Below, piece by piece: positions 12,403-25,200 of a DNA stretch of 64,000 nucleotides (its first letter is position 1; the number at the start of each line of letters is the position of its first letter). The notes beneath the pieces were generated by a model. It was not told the DNA's origin. It was given only the letters and a program-made list of their open reading frames with translations, and made no database searches. The stretch comes from Cyclaneusma minus (taxonomy: Eukaryota; Ascomycota; Leotiomycetes; Marthamycetales; Marthamycetaceae). The DNA is taken from positions 434,001-498,000 of the forward strand of contig JAKZHN010000022.1 in the NCBI GenBank assembly GCA_037179335.1, written 5' to 3'. The position numbers were made by a program, and so were the translations under genes.

Positions 12403-13796
12403 GTCCACAACAGGATTGGGATGACGGTGCAGTTATGGATCGGCTCTGTTGAAGCTTCAGAGAAGACGAAGGCGGGAGACCAAGTGACTGGTAGCGTGTG
12501 TAGTCTCAAAGACGGAGGCTCGACGGAGGATATGTCTCAAGCACGAGAGATGGACGGCGGTAGCGTGCTGTGTTTGTGTCAGCAGGGAAGATGCAAGGCC
12601 AGTCGAGACGACAAACAGAGGTCTAGAGACGGCGATGGTGAAAAGAAGTCTCAGCTCAAGAGCGCGAGGAGGCTGGCTTTTCAAGAAGCAAGAAGTACAA
12701 CCCGATCGGCATGACTGGACGGACGAGAGACTTAGCATGAAGTATCACGACCGGAATATCGTGGTATACACATGCATGGAGAGCTGCATGCTATGAGTGG
12801 AGGAGCATGCTCCAGGATGCGGAATCCAGTCACCAGTGAAATGACAATCCTCAGTCATTGAAATATTCACAGTTCATCGGAAAGAAAAGGGGTAAAGAAA
12901 TCAGGCAAGTTAGATTAAACCGGCCATACTTGGGTATATACATTTCGGTGCAAAGCTTTTGTCTGTTCAACCTTCAGCTTGAAAGTTTGGAGGTTAAGAG
13001 AGGCACTTGCTTCTGCCATAATCTTGACAGGCACGGAGAATAGTTCAGCCGTCCTTAGCAAGCAGCAATAACCATGGAGAGGAATTCCAATGATTACGAT
13101 GATCTAAGTGATCACAATAAATCTCAATAATTGGCAACAATCTGTACCATCAAGGGCATTATTGTATAAGATTAAAAAAATCCAGGTAGTTAGAATTTAC
13201 ATCTCTACAGAGTGAATTGAGGGACTGAGGGTGCCTTGTACGCTCACCCTGGACCCTTTAAAAAACTAAGAACATTCCCAATAATTGAGAATACCCCCAT
13301 GATTGAGGATATTCCAAGTGTCTGTAAATATTCTGAATAATAAAGAGTTTTCAAATAACCAGGAATATTTTTAATAATGGAAAATGCTCGCAAGTCGTAC
13401 ATGTACATGTAGCCTGAGCGGTGGTATTCTTGAGAGGCGGCCTGGTGTCAAGCTAAGGTCTTGGCAGATAATCCTTGCCCTCCACAGTTGAACTTGACGA
13501 CAGTCGCGAACTCGCGATAAGCCTGTGCTGGAGCTCTGAAGCTCTGAATCCAATCCTGTCGACACCGGAAATATCTCTCAAAGGGCCTGGGCACTGGTCA
13601 TTCAGCATCAGCTTCTTCTACACGGCTGGGCACACGGCAAGTGTGCGAATCTCGAGAGCGTCACGCATTTCCGACACCGCTCGCTCGGCATCCAACATTA
13701 AGTACTGTGGACGTCGCGTCTGCCCATCACCACTTCAGTACCCGCGACCACAAGCCATTCCCTGCAGTTCGCGCAAAGCGTCTAACACAGCAAAGT
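12403..13796. other. Divergent intergenic region
   Basis: Separates the start of the exonuclease gene (-) from that of the ING-PHD gene (+). Nothing coding is supportable. It carries the second copy of the 180-bp dispersed repeat (13235-13420), and the promoters of both genes must lie here. Confidence 0.5.
13235..13420 (+). repeat. Dispersed repeat, copy 2 of 2
   Basis: Starts cttgtacgctcaccctgg and shares with 7356-7536 the words ggaccctt, cattccca, ataaccag, gaatatt and caagtcgta in the same order. Many differences are C-to-T or G-to-A, leaving this copy more A+T-rich. It lies about 370 nt upstream of the ING-PHD start codon. Confidence 0.75.
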
Positions 13797-16416
13797 ATGG
13801 ATAGTCCTACTCTCGATACGACAGAGCCCCCGAGGGCGGAGGTACACGAATCGGCCATGGAAACTATAGGGAGGATGAGCAGCGAGCTCAATCTGCCCTC
13901 CGACCCGGATGCGCAAGCAACCGTCACCGATTTCCTTGACTTCACCGAATACCTTCCCTCCGATATGCTACGCTCCCTCACTCTGATCGGCAACCTCGAT
14001 CAGAGCTACATTGAGGCTTCTGCCAAAGTCCACGAACTCACTAAAGCCTACAGCACACCACGCGTGCCCCCGCTCGTTGAGCGCAAGACACCACAGGAGA
14101 TGAGAGCCGAAATTTCTCAGAATCTCTTAGAAGTATCCCTTTCTCGAAGCCTCGCATACGCCGAGGCATCGCGTCTATCTGAAAACGTCGAACGCCACTC
14201 TATCCGCGCTCGCAGCATTCTCCAGAAGCTTCGGACCCTGGCCGAGAATTTCTCTCAGACTCAGGAGACTCAACCTGCAGCACAGCAGCCAACCTCTCCG
14301 GAACAGTCGTCGAGGGCTCCCAAGATCTCATTCCGTTTTGACGGACGCCCGTCTGGCGAATCTTCCGGTCCTCGAGCACACAGGCATCGTGCCCCTCGAA
14401 TCACCATACCCGGCGAAGTACTTGCTCCTTATGAGCTTGACTACGAAACCTATGGCTCGGATTCAGACGATTCGGATTCGGATTCCGATGATTCAACACA
14501 GCAGACCACAGTTGGTGGCGGAAGGATCAAGCTCAAGGTACCGAAAAGCGATAAGTCTACAGTTCCAAAGGCAGCGCGACCACCCAAACCACCAGGAGCA
14601 CCGGGGACGAATGTTCACAGTCAAGTCGCTGGAATTTCAGTCACGAATTCCCTACTATTACTTGAGGCTCCTCCCGAGGTGCCTGTCAAAGGCAGCAAAC
14701 ATGCTCCTTGGATGCGGCTGACCGATTGGGAACTAGGCATACTGAGAAGAAAGATGAAAAAGAATGCGGTCTGGAAACCTAGCGATACAATGATACGCCG
14801 TGAGCTGCAAATTCGAGGACGAGATCGTGCTGCTTATGAGGTAGCCAAGAAAGCCGCCGAGGCTGCAGGAGAGGAATTTCCGTATCCTCTACCCGAACCC
14901 GCGTCCAACGATTCTGGTCAGAAAGCTATGCCAGCAAGAGCTGTCAGTGCCATGGATCCTAATGACGAAGACCTGAGGAATCGCGGCATATTATTGAATG
15001 CCGCGAAGCGCAAGAAGGCCCAGGAGAAGAAGGAGAGGGAACGGAAAGAGAAGGAACTCGAGCTGGCCAAAGCAGCTAGCGCGGCCAATGCAGCCACCGA
15101 CGAAGCAGCACAGTCGGCGCAAAAGATTGCCAACGCAGCAAAAGCAATGAAGACGCTTTTTGGACCTCAGACAAACGCTGCTAATGAGTCTACTGCCAAG
15201 ACACCTGTAAAGCCTCCGAAGAAACGCAAGCGCAGCGAATCCACAGTGGATTTGGACGCGAATGGCACCGAAACGGAGGCAGTGAGGTCAACGATAAAAC
15301 CGCCAAAGAAAGCCAAGAATGAAACGCCTGTTCCTGTTCCTGCCCCTTATTCTTCTTACATGAGCAATTCTGGCGGCGGAACGACTACTGCAAACTCGGT
15401 TCAGTCGCTAGATTTGTCAAATCCTTCTACCGCTGCGCAAGTTCCTGCTTCTTCACCACCTGTAATGCCACCTGTAATGCCACCTCTAATGCCTGCGACT
15501 ACGACGACTACTGTCCCGTTGGCTTTAGGGTCTCCCAAGAAATCAGCAACTCCTATCTTACCGCCCGCGAAAGAGCGTAAGGAAGCAAAGGAAGCAAAGG
15601 AGACGAAGGCGGCGAAGGAGGCAAAGGAAGCGAAAGAGACAAAGGAAACGAGGGAGACGAGGGAGACGAAGCAGCCAGAAGAGACCAACGAGGCGGCAGA
15701 CGACTTTAAACCGATCATACCTCCTAGCGCCGCGAAGGAGGTTAAACAGAATGTCAGTGCCAGCACGCGGCGCCGAACCCCAGTAGTACCAACCCCCGCA
15801 CCGGAAGCGCCGCCTGCTCGTCGACCTATCTCACGAGGCAAAGCAGCAAGTGTTGAGCCGGTGCCGTCTATTGGCAAAGATCGTCTTCGACGTGCCAGCA
15901 CTGTGCACCACACTCCGGCTCCTGAGCCTCAGCAGCCAGTCCGCACCACACGAGAACGAGCAAAGCGACCGGCTCCGGGACCTGTGGTAAAGGGAGAAGA
16001 GGGTCGTACAGCTGTCACCATAGGCAAAAGAAAGGCGGCTCCTCGAAAGAAAGCCGGTCCAAAGAAGGCGATCAAGGATGAGGAGAAGGACCTGAAAGAC
16101 GCGGCTGAAGATATTGTCGAAATCGACGATGAGGGCAACGTGATCGATCCCAACGAACCTAAGTATTGCCTGTGCAACCGGGTCAGCTTCGGCGAGATGA
16201 TTGGGTGTGAGAACGAAGATGTAAGTATCGCTTCGCTTAGGATGACGTGAACTCCTGCTAATTTGGCTCCAGTGCGAAAAGGAGTGGTTCCACTTTGAGT
16301 GCGTTGGCGTTCAAGCAAAACCACCCAGACACGAAAAGTGGTATTGCCCAGAATGCCGTACGAATGAGGCCGTTATGAAGACTGCCGAGGTCTCGAAGAA
16401 GGGCAAGAAAAAATAG
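13797..16416 (+). CDS. ING-family PHD-finger chromatin protein
   Basis: Histone-mark reader expected to work in a histone acetyltransferase or deacetylase complex in the nucleus. 855 residues in two exons, 13797-16220 and 16273-16416, with a 52-nt intron that splits the PHD finger. The N-terminal ING domain (about residues 20-150) includes DFTEYLPSDMLRSLTLI and NLDQSYIEASAKVHEL. The C-terminal PHD finger (about 790-838) reads YCLCNRVSFGEMIGCEN then CEKEWFHFECVG and WYCPEC, the ING-type C4HC3 pattern. Between them are about 640 low-complexity residues with an acidic DSDD run and Lys/Glu/Thr repeats (KEAKETK-like, about 600-630). An upstream in-frame ATG at 13641 was not used because the family domain begins soon after 13797. 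The long linker suggests a Pho23/Png2-like rather than Yng2-like member, but that is a guess. Confidence 0.92.
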
Positions 16417-17147
16417 TGGATATCACCACAGGCTCGAGTGGATTGATATGACTTTTTATAAAGGCTTAATGATTTTGGTACTTATCATTGCAGATCTGGC
16501 GCACAGCAGGGCTCAGGAGCTACAGCGGAATCGGTCATTGCTGCGGGACTTGGAGTAAGGATAATTAATCGAGGACTCATGCTCTGTAGGCTTTATTCGG
16601 ATGATACAATACCACCCGTGTGTTGATAGCATGGGACTGCAAGCAAAGAGTCTCCTCTTGTCGCACAGGTTGCTTCCATCATGAGATTCGGAGTCTTCAG
16701 AGGATATTCAGATGCAACCGAAATTCCCGAGATAGCTAGGAGGTTTAGTCTCTACTTCGAGGGGCGTTTGTTCCTCACAGCCATTGCAAATTCAAGGCCT
16801 CCTTGATCTTGACCAGTGATTCGTGAATGGAGAATTCAATCGTCATGACCCAACCGTCCTCTGAAAGGTCTATTCTCATCCCGAGAAGTATTCTCGATAG
16901 TCGTCGATTCTTGACAAAGTATTATGCAGTTCCCATTGATACATATACTTGGGTTGATCCGTCATGATAATTGAGGCCGAGTCATGAAATCCACTATGTT
17001 GAGTTTCGATCACCACCATCCCATTTTGCCGAGACGGACCGATCCGTGCGATCCTCCTCACTTCTTCTTCCCCGCCGACCGCCAGCTCCAACGTCACATC
17101 ACAGCACGGTATTGACCACCTGCAAAGCTCTCACTGCTCGGTCACAA
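16417..17147. other. Intergenic, no gene seen
   Basis: 3' flank of the ING-PHD gene and 5' flank of the SnoaL-like gene, both transcribed rightward. No frame or repeat here is convincing. Confidence 0.5.
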
Positions 17148-17871
17148 ATGAGCAGCAGCAGCAGCAGCTCAGAACGTCTAAAGCTGCACCTCCAACAACT
17201 CGAATCGAAGCAAAAGCTGCTGCAAAACCACAACATGGCTCACTCATACGCATCCGAGTATCCGGCCGGCGTACCTCTTGAAGACGGCATCAAAGAGTTT
17301 TTTGAAAAGTTCTACGACGTGTCGGATACGCCGGAAGTGCATGAGGAGTATGCGAATATGTTTACGAAGGATGCGAGGTTGGTGATGGGACCGAGTGAAT
17401 TTCGGGGGAGCGAGGGTAGGTAGAGTTGTCTTGTTGTTTCCTCTTCAATCAAAATTTTCGTCATTGGCGTTTTTGTTCATACCTACATTTACATGCCCTG
17501 CCAGCTTTGCGGACTATTTTTTGAAGGGTGTCGCTGTCGATTTCTTGAATCTAATCTTTTGCAACAGGCGCTCTTCAATACCGACCGAATGCTTGGAAAG
17601 TTATTGGTGAACGTCGCCACACGATTCATCAGATCTTTCCTTTTGGGCCGAATGCTAAGGAGTTCATGCTGAATGGAAGTGTGGCCTATACGTTCAAGGA
17701 CGGCCAGAAGGGATATGTGGAGTGGGCTGGCAAGGCAAAGTTGACTAAGGAAGATGGCAAGTGGAAGTTTGCAGAGTATCAAGTCTACTTGGTAAGTAGT
17801 CCATCACTCTCTCTCCAACAGCATGTCTTAACATCGAATTGCAGGACCCGACGAAACTAGCTCCCAAATGA
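17148..17871 (+). CDS. SnoaL/NTF2-like fold protein
   Basis: Small soluble protein of the NTF2-like superfamily, 172 residues in three exons: 17148-17415, 17568-17791 and 17845-17871, with intron phases 1 and 0. Landmarks are the helix around GIKEFFEKFYDVSDTPEV, the strand-helix EYANMFTKDARLVMGPSEF, and the C-terminal sheet with AYTFKDGQKGYVEWAGKAKL and GKWKFAEYQVYL. In this superfamily the cone-shaped pocket can hold a small molecule, but many fungal members have no known activity and no catalytic set is evident here. Translation may instead start at an internal methionine (17235, MAHSYASEYP); the upstream part is a serine run plus a glutamine-rich helix. Function unknown; fold call fairly sure. 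Confidence 0.75.
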
Positions 17872-19708
17872 TGATTCTTCGTCGTTGTCTAGAAAGTGGG
17901 GGAGCTGTCTGCACCCAGAATTACCCTCTCCATGGACTTGGAAAAATGTTTGAGACATTTGACGGACCTGAAGACCTGGTCTTGGGTAGCTATCTGAGTC
18001 AAATTACAACATTTTTGCAGAGCGTTGGAAGTGCCGTGGGCCGATGGCGACTGCTGATCACTGATCATCCCCCTTGACTCCGAGGTTCCTGACTTGTTTG
18101 CTAACCCCCCCATGAGCTTTGTCCACTTTCAGACGAGTCAACCAGCCCCGGGAAACTGCTTAGGCATGCCTTGAAATCCCCTGTGTCTTTCGTTTTTGCA
18201 CGGGCGGCCGTCTGCAGAGAGCCAACTGCATGGAAATGCAATTCTGGCCAAAAGCTCCGAGGCGTCTGGGCCTCGAGATATGGGGGCGTATGTACGGTTG
18301 CGACTGGCTGGACCTGGTCGCCCTCGATCCCCACACTCGACTCCTCGAGCTGTCCTCGAAGGTATGGTTACACGACGCAGCTGCCGGCAGGTGGGGATGC
18401 TGAGATCTATCCAGGGGTGAAGTAGGCAGCTTGACGCCATAGGTGGGATGAGCTGAGTTCTCCGAGGCCTTTTGCCGAGTCACACGAATGTACGAGTACA
18501 TATGTGAGCCACATACATATCCCTTGGGATTGTTTATGCTGTCCAAAAGCAAGTGGGAACAGCTGATTTTTACAGTAGTATACATGATCGAATGGCTCCA
18601 CTCTGCTACACGAGGCCAGATGCGGGGCCGTGTATGAAGATCGACTGGTATCGAAGCTCTGGAGAATGGCATTCCTTCTGCCCAAAACCGGTCAGATTCG
18701 ACCAGCGGATATCTGCATGGGCGTTCAGCGGATTCCCGATTTCCGGGACTGGGGAGCGGCTGATGGGCGAGTCTATGGATGTCTGCCAATGTTCAGCACG
18801 AGAGCAAGACATATGAATAATGACGGGCGCCAATAGGGGTTATATGTAGGCGCAAGTTGGCCATGCATTCCACCTCCAAGAAACCACAGGTTACACAAAG
18901 CAGGCGCCTCGCTGGCGTCCCAGCAGGCATGAGGCCTGCCCTGTTTCAACAGCACATAACAGTGGCGGTGGGCAGGCCATCCGATTCGCATCCTCGGCAG
19001 CCCAAATGCCATGTCGAAGCGGCAGGGCGGTTCCCTTTGGGCTCGGCCGACATGAGCGGAAATATGACGGACGGCCCGATGATGTCGCAAGACGCCAGGC
19101 TTGCTGCTTCGGTCAGGAAGCTGACTCTCAAATTCTTTCTGTTCTACGTTCCTTCCATGATCATCGGTCCGAGCGCTGGCGACCTGCGAATGTGTCTTGC
19201 AGCGTGCACTGAGGTTGGTCTCTATTGGCTCGCACCGGCCTGTTGGTTGCTTTTTCCCCAAGCTACCAAGCCCAAGTTCATGCTACTGCCTGCCTGTTGC
19301 CTGCTTGCCATCGCCAGAAGGGCAGAAAGTCGATGTAGAGGGGCCTGGCCAGCAATGTCAGCAAATACCACACTCGTGATGCGTGTGCGCTTCTGCCTCG
19401 AGCTATTGGCAGAGCAGGCAGAACGCCCTTTCAAATACTTTGTTTTCTATGCTTTCTTTACGCCCGGTCGGATGACCTTCTACTTTACTGCCAGGTTTGG
19501 CCGGCAAACATTCCTGTGCGAGTGGGCATCTGGAACATTGGGGCACGTACAAGAGCTGAGGCCTTTCTCTTAAAACACTACAATCGTCCTGTCCCCTTGT
19601 CCAATCGACCTATATCGGTCTGCTCGGTCTTCTGCTCTGGCCTTGGAGAACCTTCCTTCTGTTCTTACATTAAAACTTCTCTCCGGTATTTACATTGTGG
19701 CAGATACG
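17872..19708. other. Intergenic, no gene seen
   Basis: About 1.8 kb. Several open frames over 150 residues overlap on both strands (for example 18160-18789 minus and 18857-19573 plus) without domain features or consistent splice signals. I treat them as chance frames in stop-poor sequence. The last 200 nt lead into the RRM-protein gene. Confidence 0.4.
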
Positions 19709-21302
19709 ATGACGTTAGTCCCGCCAGGCAGCGTAACTGGGCTGTACCATATCCCACTTGCAAATGTAAGTTACTGACTGTGGATTTGGCTCCGGTCTTC
19801 GAATTTGTTGACGAGAATTCTCAATAGCTTCCATGGGAAGCCACCTGGCAGCATCTGAAAGACCTACTTCGCGAGCTTCCTGATGGGCCCTGTCATATCG
19901 AACATGCGGAAGTGTATCCCAATCTTGGAAGCGGCTGGGTGAGAGTAAGGGGAGAGCGGGACTTCTGGAGAGCATATCGTGAGTGCTTCCTTATCTAACC
20001 TCGAGTGTTATTCTGATTTTCTTGCTTTACTTGGAACTTGAACTTATCATGTCGTTAGATCACCTGAGCGGACTTGCATGGAGTGTGAACGGGGTCGAAG
20101 AGAACCGTAGGTGTATTGAAGCGGATGACCGCAACTACTGGCAAGCAATACCACTGCCCGAGGTCCCAGCATCTAGGCCCCGTCGTCGACACTCGAATCC
20201 AAGGACAGTCCCCGAATTGTCGCTAGATCGTTCTGCGGAATTTGGAATTACCCATCATCCGGTCAAGACTCACCTCTCAAATAGTTCTGCAGCGAACTCT
20301 CGGAGGCGGGCTAGCGAGTCTTTGGCTGTGGGAAGGGGCTCCACAGGTTATACGAACGGTCACGTTGAGGCCAACTATTGGCTTTACGGGTCGACCACTC
20401 GCCGCGACTCAAGTGCATCTCTACCGGTCAAACCACCAGCACCATCCCCTCTGAATCCTCTCTTCGCCTACGGACCAGCGCATATGGGCCTCCCACAACA
20501 AAACACAGGTATCATGGCGACCCAAGGTCCACTCATCTTCGGGTCTCCGTTATACTCAACAGCCTACGGGCAATACTTCTACTCGATACCCTTCCAGATT
20601 GGCCCTATCTATCCCGAAGATTCACCTCCACACGCATTCTATCTCGATCCCGGGATGCAAGCTTCCTCAATGCCCATGGGCCCAGTCACCTCTACGCCAA
20701 CAATGATGTCTGGAGTTACGGAAGCTCGCAAGATCATAATCACCCACCTCCCACATGCTCCACATGCCTCCTCATGGTCCTCCATCATGAGCCTCGTCTC
20801 CCGCGCCGCCGAACCCCATAGTCCTTCTTCAACTTCTACAAGCCCCTTCAGATCCGATCTAGTCGTAAGCCTAGAGCTATCGACTCACCAAAATGGCACA
20901 TTCAAGGGCACCGCATTTGCAGTTTTGAAAACTGAGGAGGTAGCGAGGCGAGTAATTGAGAAGCTGAACGGTCGGGTGCTGGAGGGAAGAGAGTTGAAAG
21001 TGAGGTTGACGAAAGAAGGCGTGCTGGGACGAGTAAGAGCTCGGCCGAGGGACTTTTCTGCAAATTTTGCGAACGAGTATGCTGGGATGAAGGATTTGAG
21101 ACAGATTGTTGATATGAATTTGCCGGTTCGGGAGTTCGTGCCGGAGGCGGTACAGGCGGAAATTCGAATTGCGGAGAAGGAGGCGGAAAAGGAGAAGGAG
21201 AGGAAAGTGGAATCTGACAGGTGCTCGGAGGATTCGGGGGCTACTGTAGGGAATGGCTCGCCGTTGGTGGTTGATGGGAGCTCGGCTGTGGAGGTGTTTT
21301 GA
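19709..21302 (+). CDS. RRM-domain RNA-binding protein
   Basis: Predicted RNA-binding protein, 483 residues in three exons: 19709-19765, 19828-19978 and 20059-21302, phases closing exactly. The first two exons encode a compact block (GLYHIPLANLPWEATWQHLK, then DLLRELPDG and VYPNLGSGWVRV) that resembles a divergent RRM: a beta strand with NLPWEATW as RNP2-like start and GWVRV as RNP1-like strand. A clearer RRM lies at about residues 300-395, starting RKIIITHLPHA, with KGTAFAVLKTEE as RNP1 and GRVLEGRELKVRL as the last strand. The middle is Ser/Pro/Tyr-rich and probably disordered, and the C-terminus is acidic and lysine-rich. The arrangement recalls fungal RRM proteins described only as hypothetical. 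Target RNA unknown. Confidence 0.8.
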
Positions 21303-22219
21303 CCGCGCGATTGGATGCGGGAGACGGGCTGGCTGGCTATTATGCAGGGATTCCACTTGAATGATAATGATAATGCTGATTATCATTATCGTGGCGTCTG
21401 GTGGATTGGGGGCATACAGGGTGGAGGAGGAGTTGGCAAAAGCAGGCAGTTGTTGGCGTTGTTTACTCTCTTGCTGTATGTATCACTCTCCTTTACTGTG
21501 GAGGGAATCATTTCGTTCTGTTTTCTTACAAGTTACCTATGGAGTGAAGGGTTCAATTTAATTTCTTTCAAATTCACAGGCTCCATAAAAATGGTCGCAT
21601 GTTTAGGGTGGCAAACAATCTAAGTTCGGGAGTTCCCTCTCCTTTACTTGGAGAGATCTATTCGTTCTGTCGTTTGCAGACTACAGGTTTGCAGGTTAAT
21701 GATCCCTTCAATCTTTTTATAACCAGAACTGTCATGACAAGAGGTCGCATATGGGCTTTATCAAACAGGTCAAGTTTTGGAGTTCCTTCTCTTCCAAGCC
21801 ACTTTAGTCTTTCCGACGGGCCTGTTAAGACTTTGGACAAGCAGCGACTGGGATGACCGAGAACCTTACTTCTCAACACACCTGAGGTAATTGTGACCTC
21901 ACCCTATCATCGTATTGTCCGGCCTCAATCCCACCGGATTGTCTTCCCACGTTTATCAGATGCTGCTCCCGGGCGTATGGTCTAGCTCCAAGAGGTATTA
22001 GTGTACCTCAAGCTCAACTTCCTTCACAGGCAAGAGCGATCAACAAACACGCCTACCCAAGTTTTCACAGGTCCACTGCACTCGTTCCTTCCCCAGCAGT
22101 GCCACGACCCTCAACGGGTTGTGTGAACCTTGTGTGAACCTTGAACCTCTCAATTCTCTTCCCCACAATCTCTTCTCCGCCGTCGTGCTGCCTTCACATC
22201 CAAGCCTCAATCCACCACA
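21303..22219. other. Intergenic region with tandem duplication
   Basis: Between two rightward genes. Its first half holds the degenerate tandem duplication at 21486-21800. The second half (about 21880-22219) is the leader/promoter of the RGG-rich protein gene, pyrimidine-rich near the start codon. Confidence 0.5.
21486..21800 (+). repeat. Degenerate tandem duplication, unit about 150 bp
   Basis: Unit starts near 21486, 21638 and 21787 (third partial), so the spacing is 152 and 149. Shared words include ctctcctttact, tattcgttctgt or tttcgttctgt, ttcaat, ggtcgcat and gggagttcc/ggagttcc. The two full copies differ widely outside these words. No coding potential. Confidence 0.6.
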
Positions 22220-25200
22220 ATGGACATATTCCAGCCCGACTCCGACGACGACGGCAGCCTCTTCGGCGAAGCTCGAATTGAGCGACTCCCCGACTTCCGA
22301 AAGCGCTCTCACACCGGAGCTCCAGCACCCACCCAAACGAACGTCTACAGCCGTCGCGAATACCGTCCTGAACGCCCTGCAGAGCCGAGTCGCGAAACAG
22401 TTTGGAGTGCAATGGCCGACCCTATTTACCGGTCCCAGGAGCGGCGTCTAGCACCCCGAGGCCGCGGTGATTCTTCAAGTTCCTCTCGAGGTGGCCATCG
22501 CGGTCGGGGCGACTTCCGTGGTCGAGGCAATGCATTTGGACAAAACACACCCCGTCCTAGCATTGAGCGTCCTCAAGTACCGACTTGGGGATCATCAGGA
22601 CAGAAGAAGGATCCGAGAGTGAGGTCTCCGGATTTCGATGAGGCGTTGTACAGACCTAAGCCAAAGTTCTTTCGAGGCAATCAACGACCACATAGTCCTG
22701 ATTTCTCGGAGGCGATCAATCGTCCGATGCCTCGGGGAAATATGAACAGGGCTGCTCGTCCGAGAAGTCCCACAGCTGACTTTGACGAGGCGATGAATAG
22801 GCCAATGCCGGGCGCGAATATGAACAATGCTTCTCGTCCGAGAAGCCCTACTCCTGATTTTGGCGACGCGTTCAACAAGCCGATGCGGGGCATGAATCAG
22901 AACAATGCTGCTCGTCCGAGAAGTCCTACGGCAGACTTTGGCGAGGCGATGAACCGACCAATGCCGAAGCCAAGTCAGAGAGTTCAGAGCGATTGGACGC
23001 CATCCGGCCCTGCCAGCTGGAACAAGACTGGAAGAGCTGGCAATCCTGGCAATCCTGGCTCTGGAGGTGCTTCTGCAGTGCCACGACAAAGTGGGGGTAA
23101 TGCCTCAAAACCAAACGACCTTCTGGCTGAGCTTATGAACAGTGGTACGGCCGGACCACCCGCCGGAACAAATTCGTCTGCTCCAGCTCATCCGAGCGGT
23201 GCAGAGATGAGCAGTGACCCCTTCGGTGACCCTTTCGAGGACGTGGGTGGCGCTTCTCTCTCGTCACGACCAAATGGTAATTCCGCAAGGCCATCCGCCT
23301 TTCCTGGTGGTATTTTCAGCCGTCGACAAACTGGGCCAGATCGGTCTGCTCAAGATCGCTCGAGAGGTCCAGTCTCTGGACAGGCTTCGGGAGGACCATC
23401 TGGACGAGACCGCTTGGCTCCTGCCTGGGGTGCAGAGAACCGCAGCGACATTTTCGATGACCATTTCGATGATTTCGGTGGTGCCTCTGCCAGGTCCACC
23501 CCCATGCCAAACCAGTCAGCTCCTGATCGCTCAAGTGCTCCAAGCTCTGTGCAGGCTTGGGGAGGGCCACCAGCACGTCACGAACCTACTCCTGGCCCTC
23601 CATCGGGTGCAGAGTACCGTAGTCACACTACTTTCGATGACCTTTACCAAGAGCCACCACGACAACCTTCGGCTCCTAATGTCAGTATGCAAGATGCAGG
23701 CTGGCCTTCAGCTGGACAAGGAACTGGGAAGAAGAACAAAAGAAAGCGGGGAAATAACCAGTTCTGGGGCACGAACAATCGCCATTTTGATGACTTGAGC
23801 TTCACTCCGGGACCTGGAACCAACAGAGAGTCCTCAGCAAGACAATTCCCCAACGCCACACCAGTTATGGTGAGTCCTGGCCATGCATTCTTTTCCAGAA
23901 TTTACAACTGACAAGAGATAGAATCGAACGTTACCTGACGACCACCCTCTCAAAATCGAGCTCGCCTTGCTCAAAGCAAAGCAAGAGCAGCAAAAGGCTT
24001 ACTGGGCAGCCATTGGCAACGAGCAGGGTGGGGAATGGTTCGACCCGGAGAATTATGACCGAGCCCGGATGGAAAAGGACACGAGGTTGGGAGAAACAAA
24101 GAGAGATGAGCTTGTTGCGCAAATCACCAAGCTTGAGTTGGGCATTGCTCCTGAGGCTCTTGGACTCGACGTTCCAGCGCCTGTGCATGTGTTGCAACAC
24201 CTTCCAATACAGACGAATATGGATCCTGCTTTGAACAAGCGCTTCTTCACCAAGACGTCCGATGATCATGTACGTCAACATAGTCGGAACAATTCTGGAG
24301 GCGACTGGGGTGGACGTGGACGTGGGCATGATCGTGGTTGGGGACAAAGCCGTGGTCGAGGACGAGACCACGATTGGGAACAAGAGCGGTATTATGGCCA
24401 AGATCGTGGTTATGGACCACCAGATCGTGGTCATGGACCAAACCCTGGTTATGAGTCAGACCGCGGTTACGGACAAGATCGCGGACGAGGACGCGGTCGT
24501 GGACGAGGTGGCTTCGAGCGAGGTGGCCTCGAACGAGGTGGCCACAGACGCGGTGGCTTTGGGGATGCAAGAGACAACATGCAGGAACAAGCAAGCCGCT
24601 ATTACCTGAACCAGCACCAGCCAAACACTGGAGTGGTGCCAGGATGGTTGGAGAACGAGAACAATACCTTCACCTCAGATGAGAACGTTATCAACCGTCC
24701 TCAAACGAGACCTTCATCCCAGGCAAGCGACTTCTACCGTCCAGTACCGAACCCGAACCGATCAGATGAAATGAGACCTCCATCCCGGCAAAGCGATTTC
24801 AGCGGCACACCGTCCCACAACCCACTGCCGCCGACTCGCAAATACCTCCCCGCAAGGGCAAAATCTGAACATCCCAGCCAAGATCGACCGGTCTCATCAC
24901 AAGGCATCCAACCGCTTATGGAATACGCTAGTGAAGGAATCGAAAGTCATGAAGACTTGGTTGAGCAGCAGAGACGTCAACCTGTTCACGATACTGCCCC
25001 TATCCCGTCTGTTGAAACAGCCGAGTCGTCTCACCCTGCAATGGCCCGCAACGACCTTCCCTCAAGGGCAGAGTCTGTACATTCGGATCAAGACCGACGG
25101 GCATCATCACACGACTTGCAACCACCTATGGGGATTGGTAGTGATGAAAACGACAGCGATGATGAGCGAGCGGTACAGCAGTTACATAACGAAATACTGA

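Noticed and set aside
18857..19573. 238-residue open frame (+)
   Set aside because: Equally long frames overlap it on the other strand (18773-19261, 18160-18789). There is no domain, no splice structure and an unusual Cys/Arg-rich composition, so chance is more likely.
22595..23798. Frames of 164 (-) and 194 (+) residues inside the RGG-rich gene
   Set aside because: Repetitive coding sequence read in other frames; periodicity comes from the real protein repeats.
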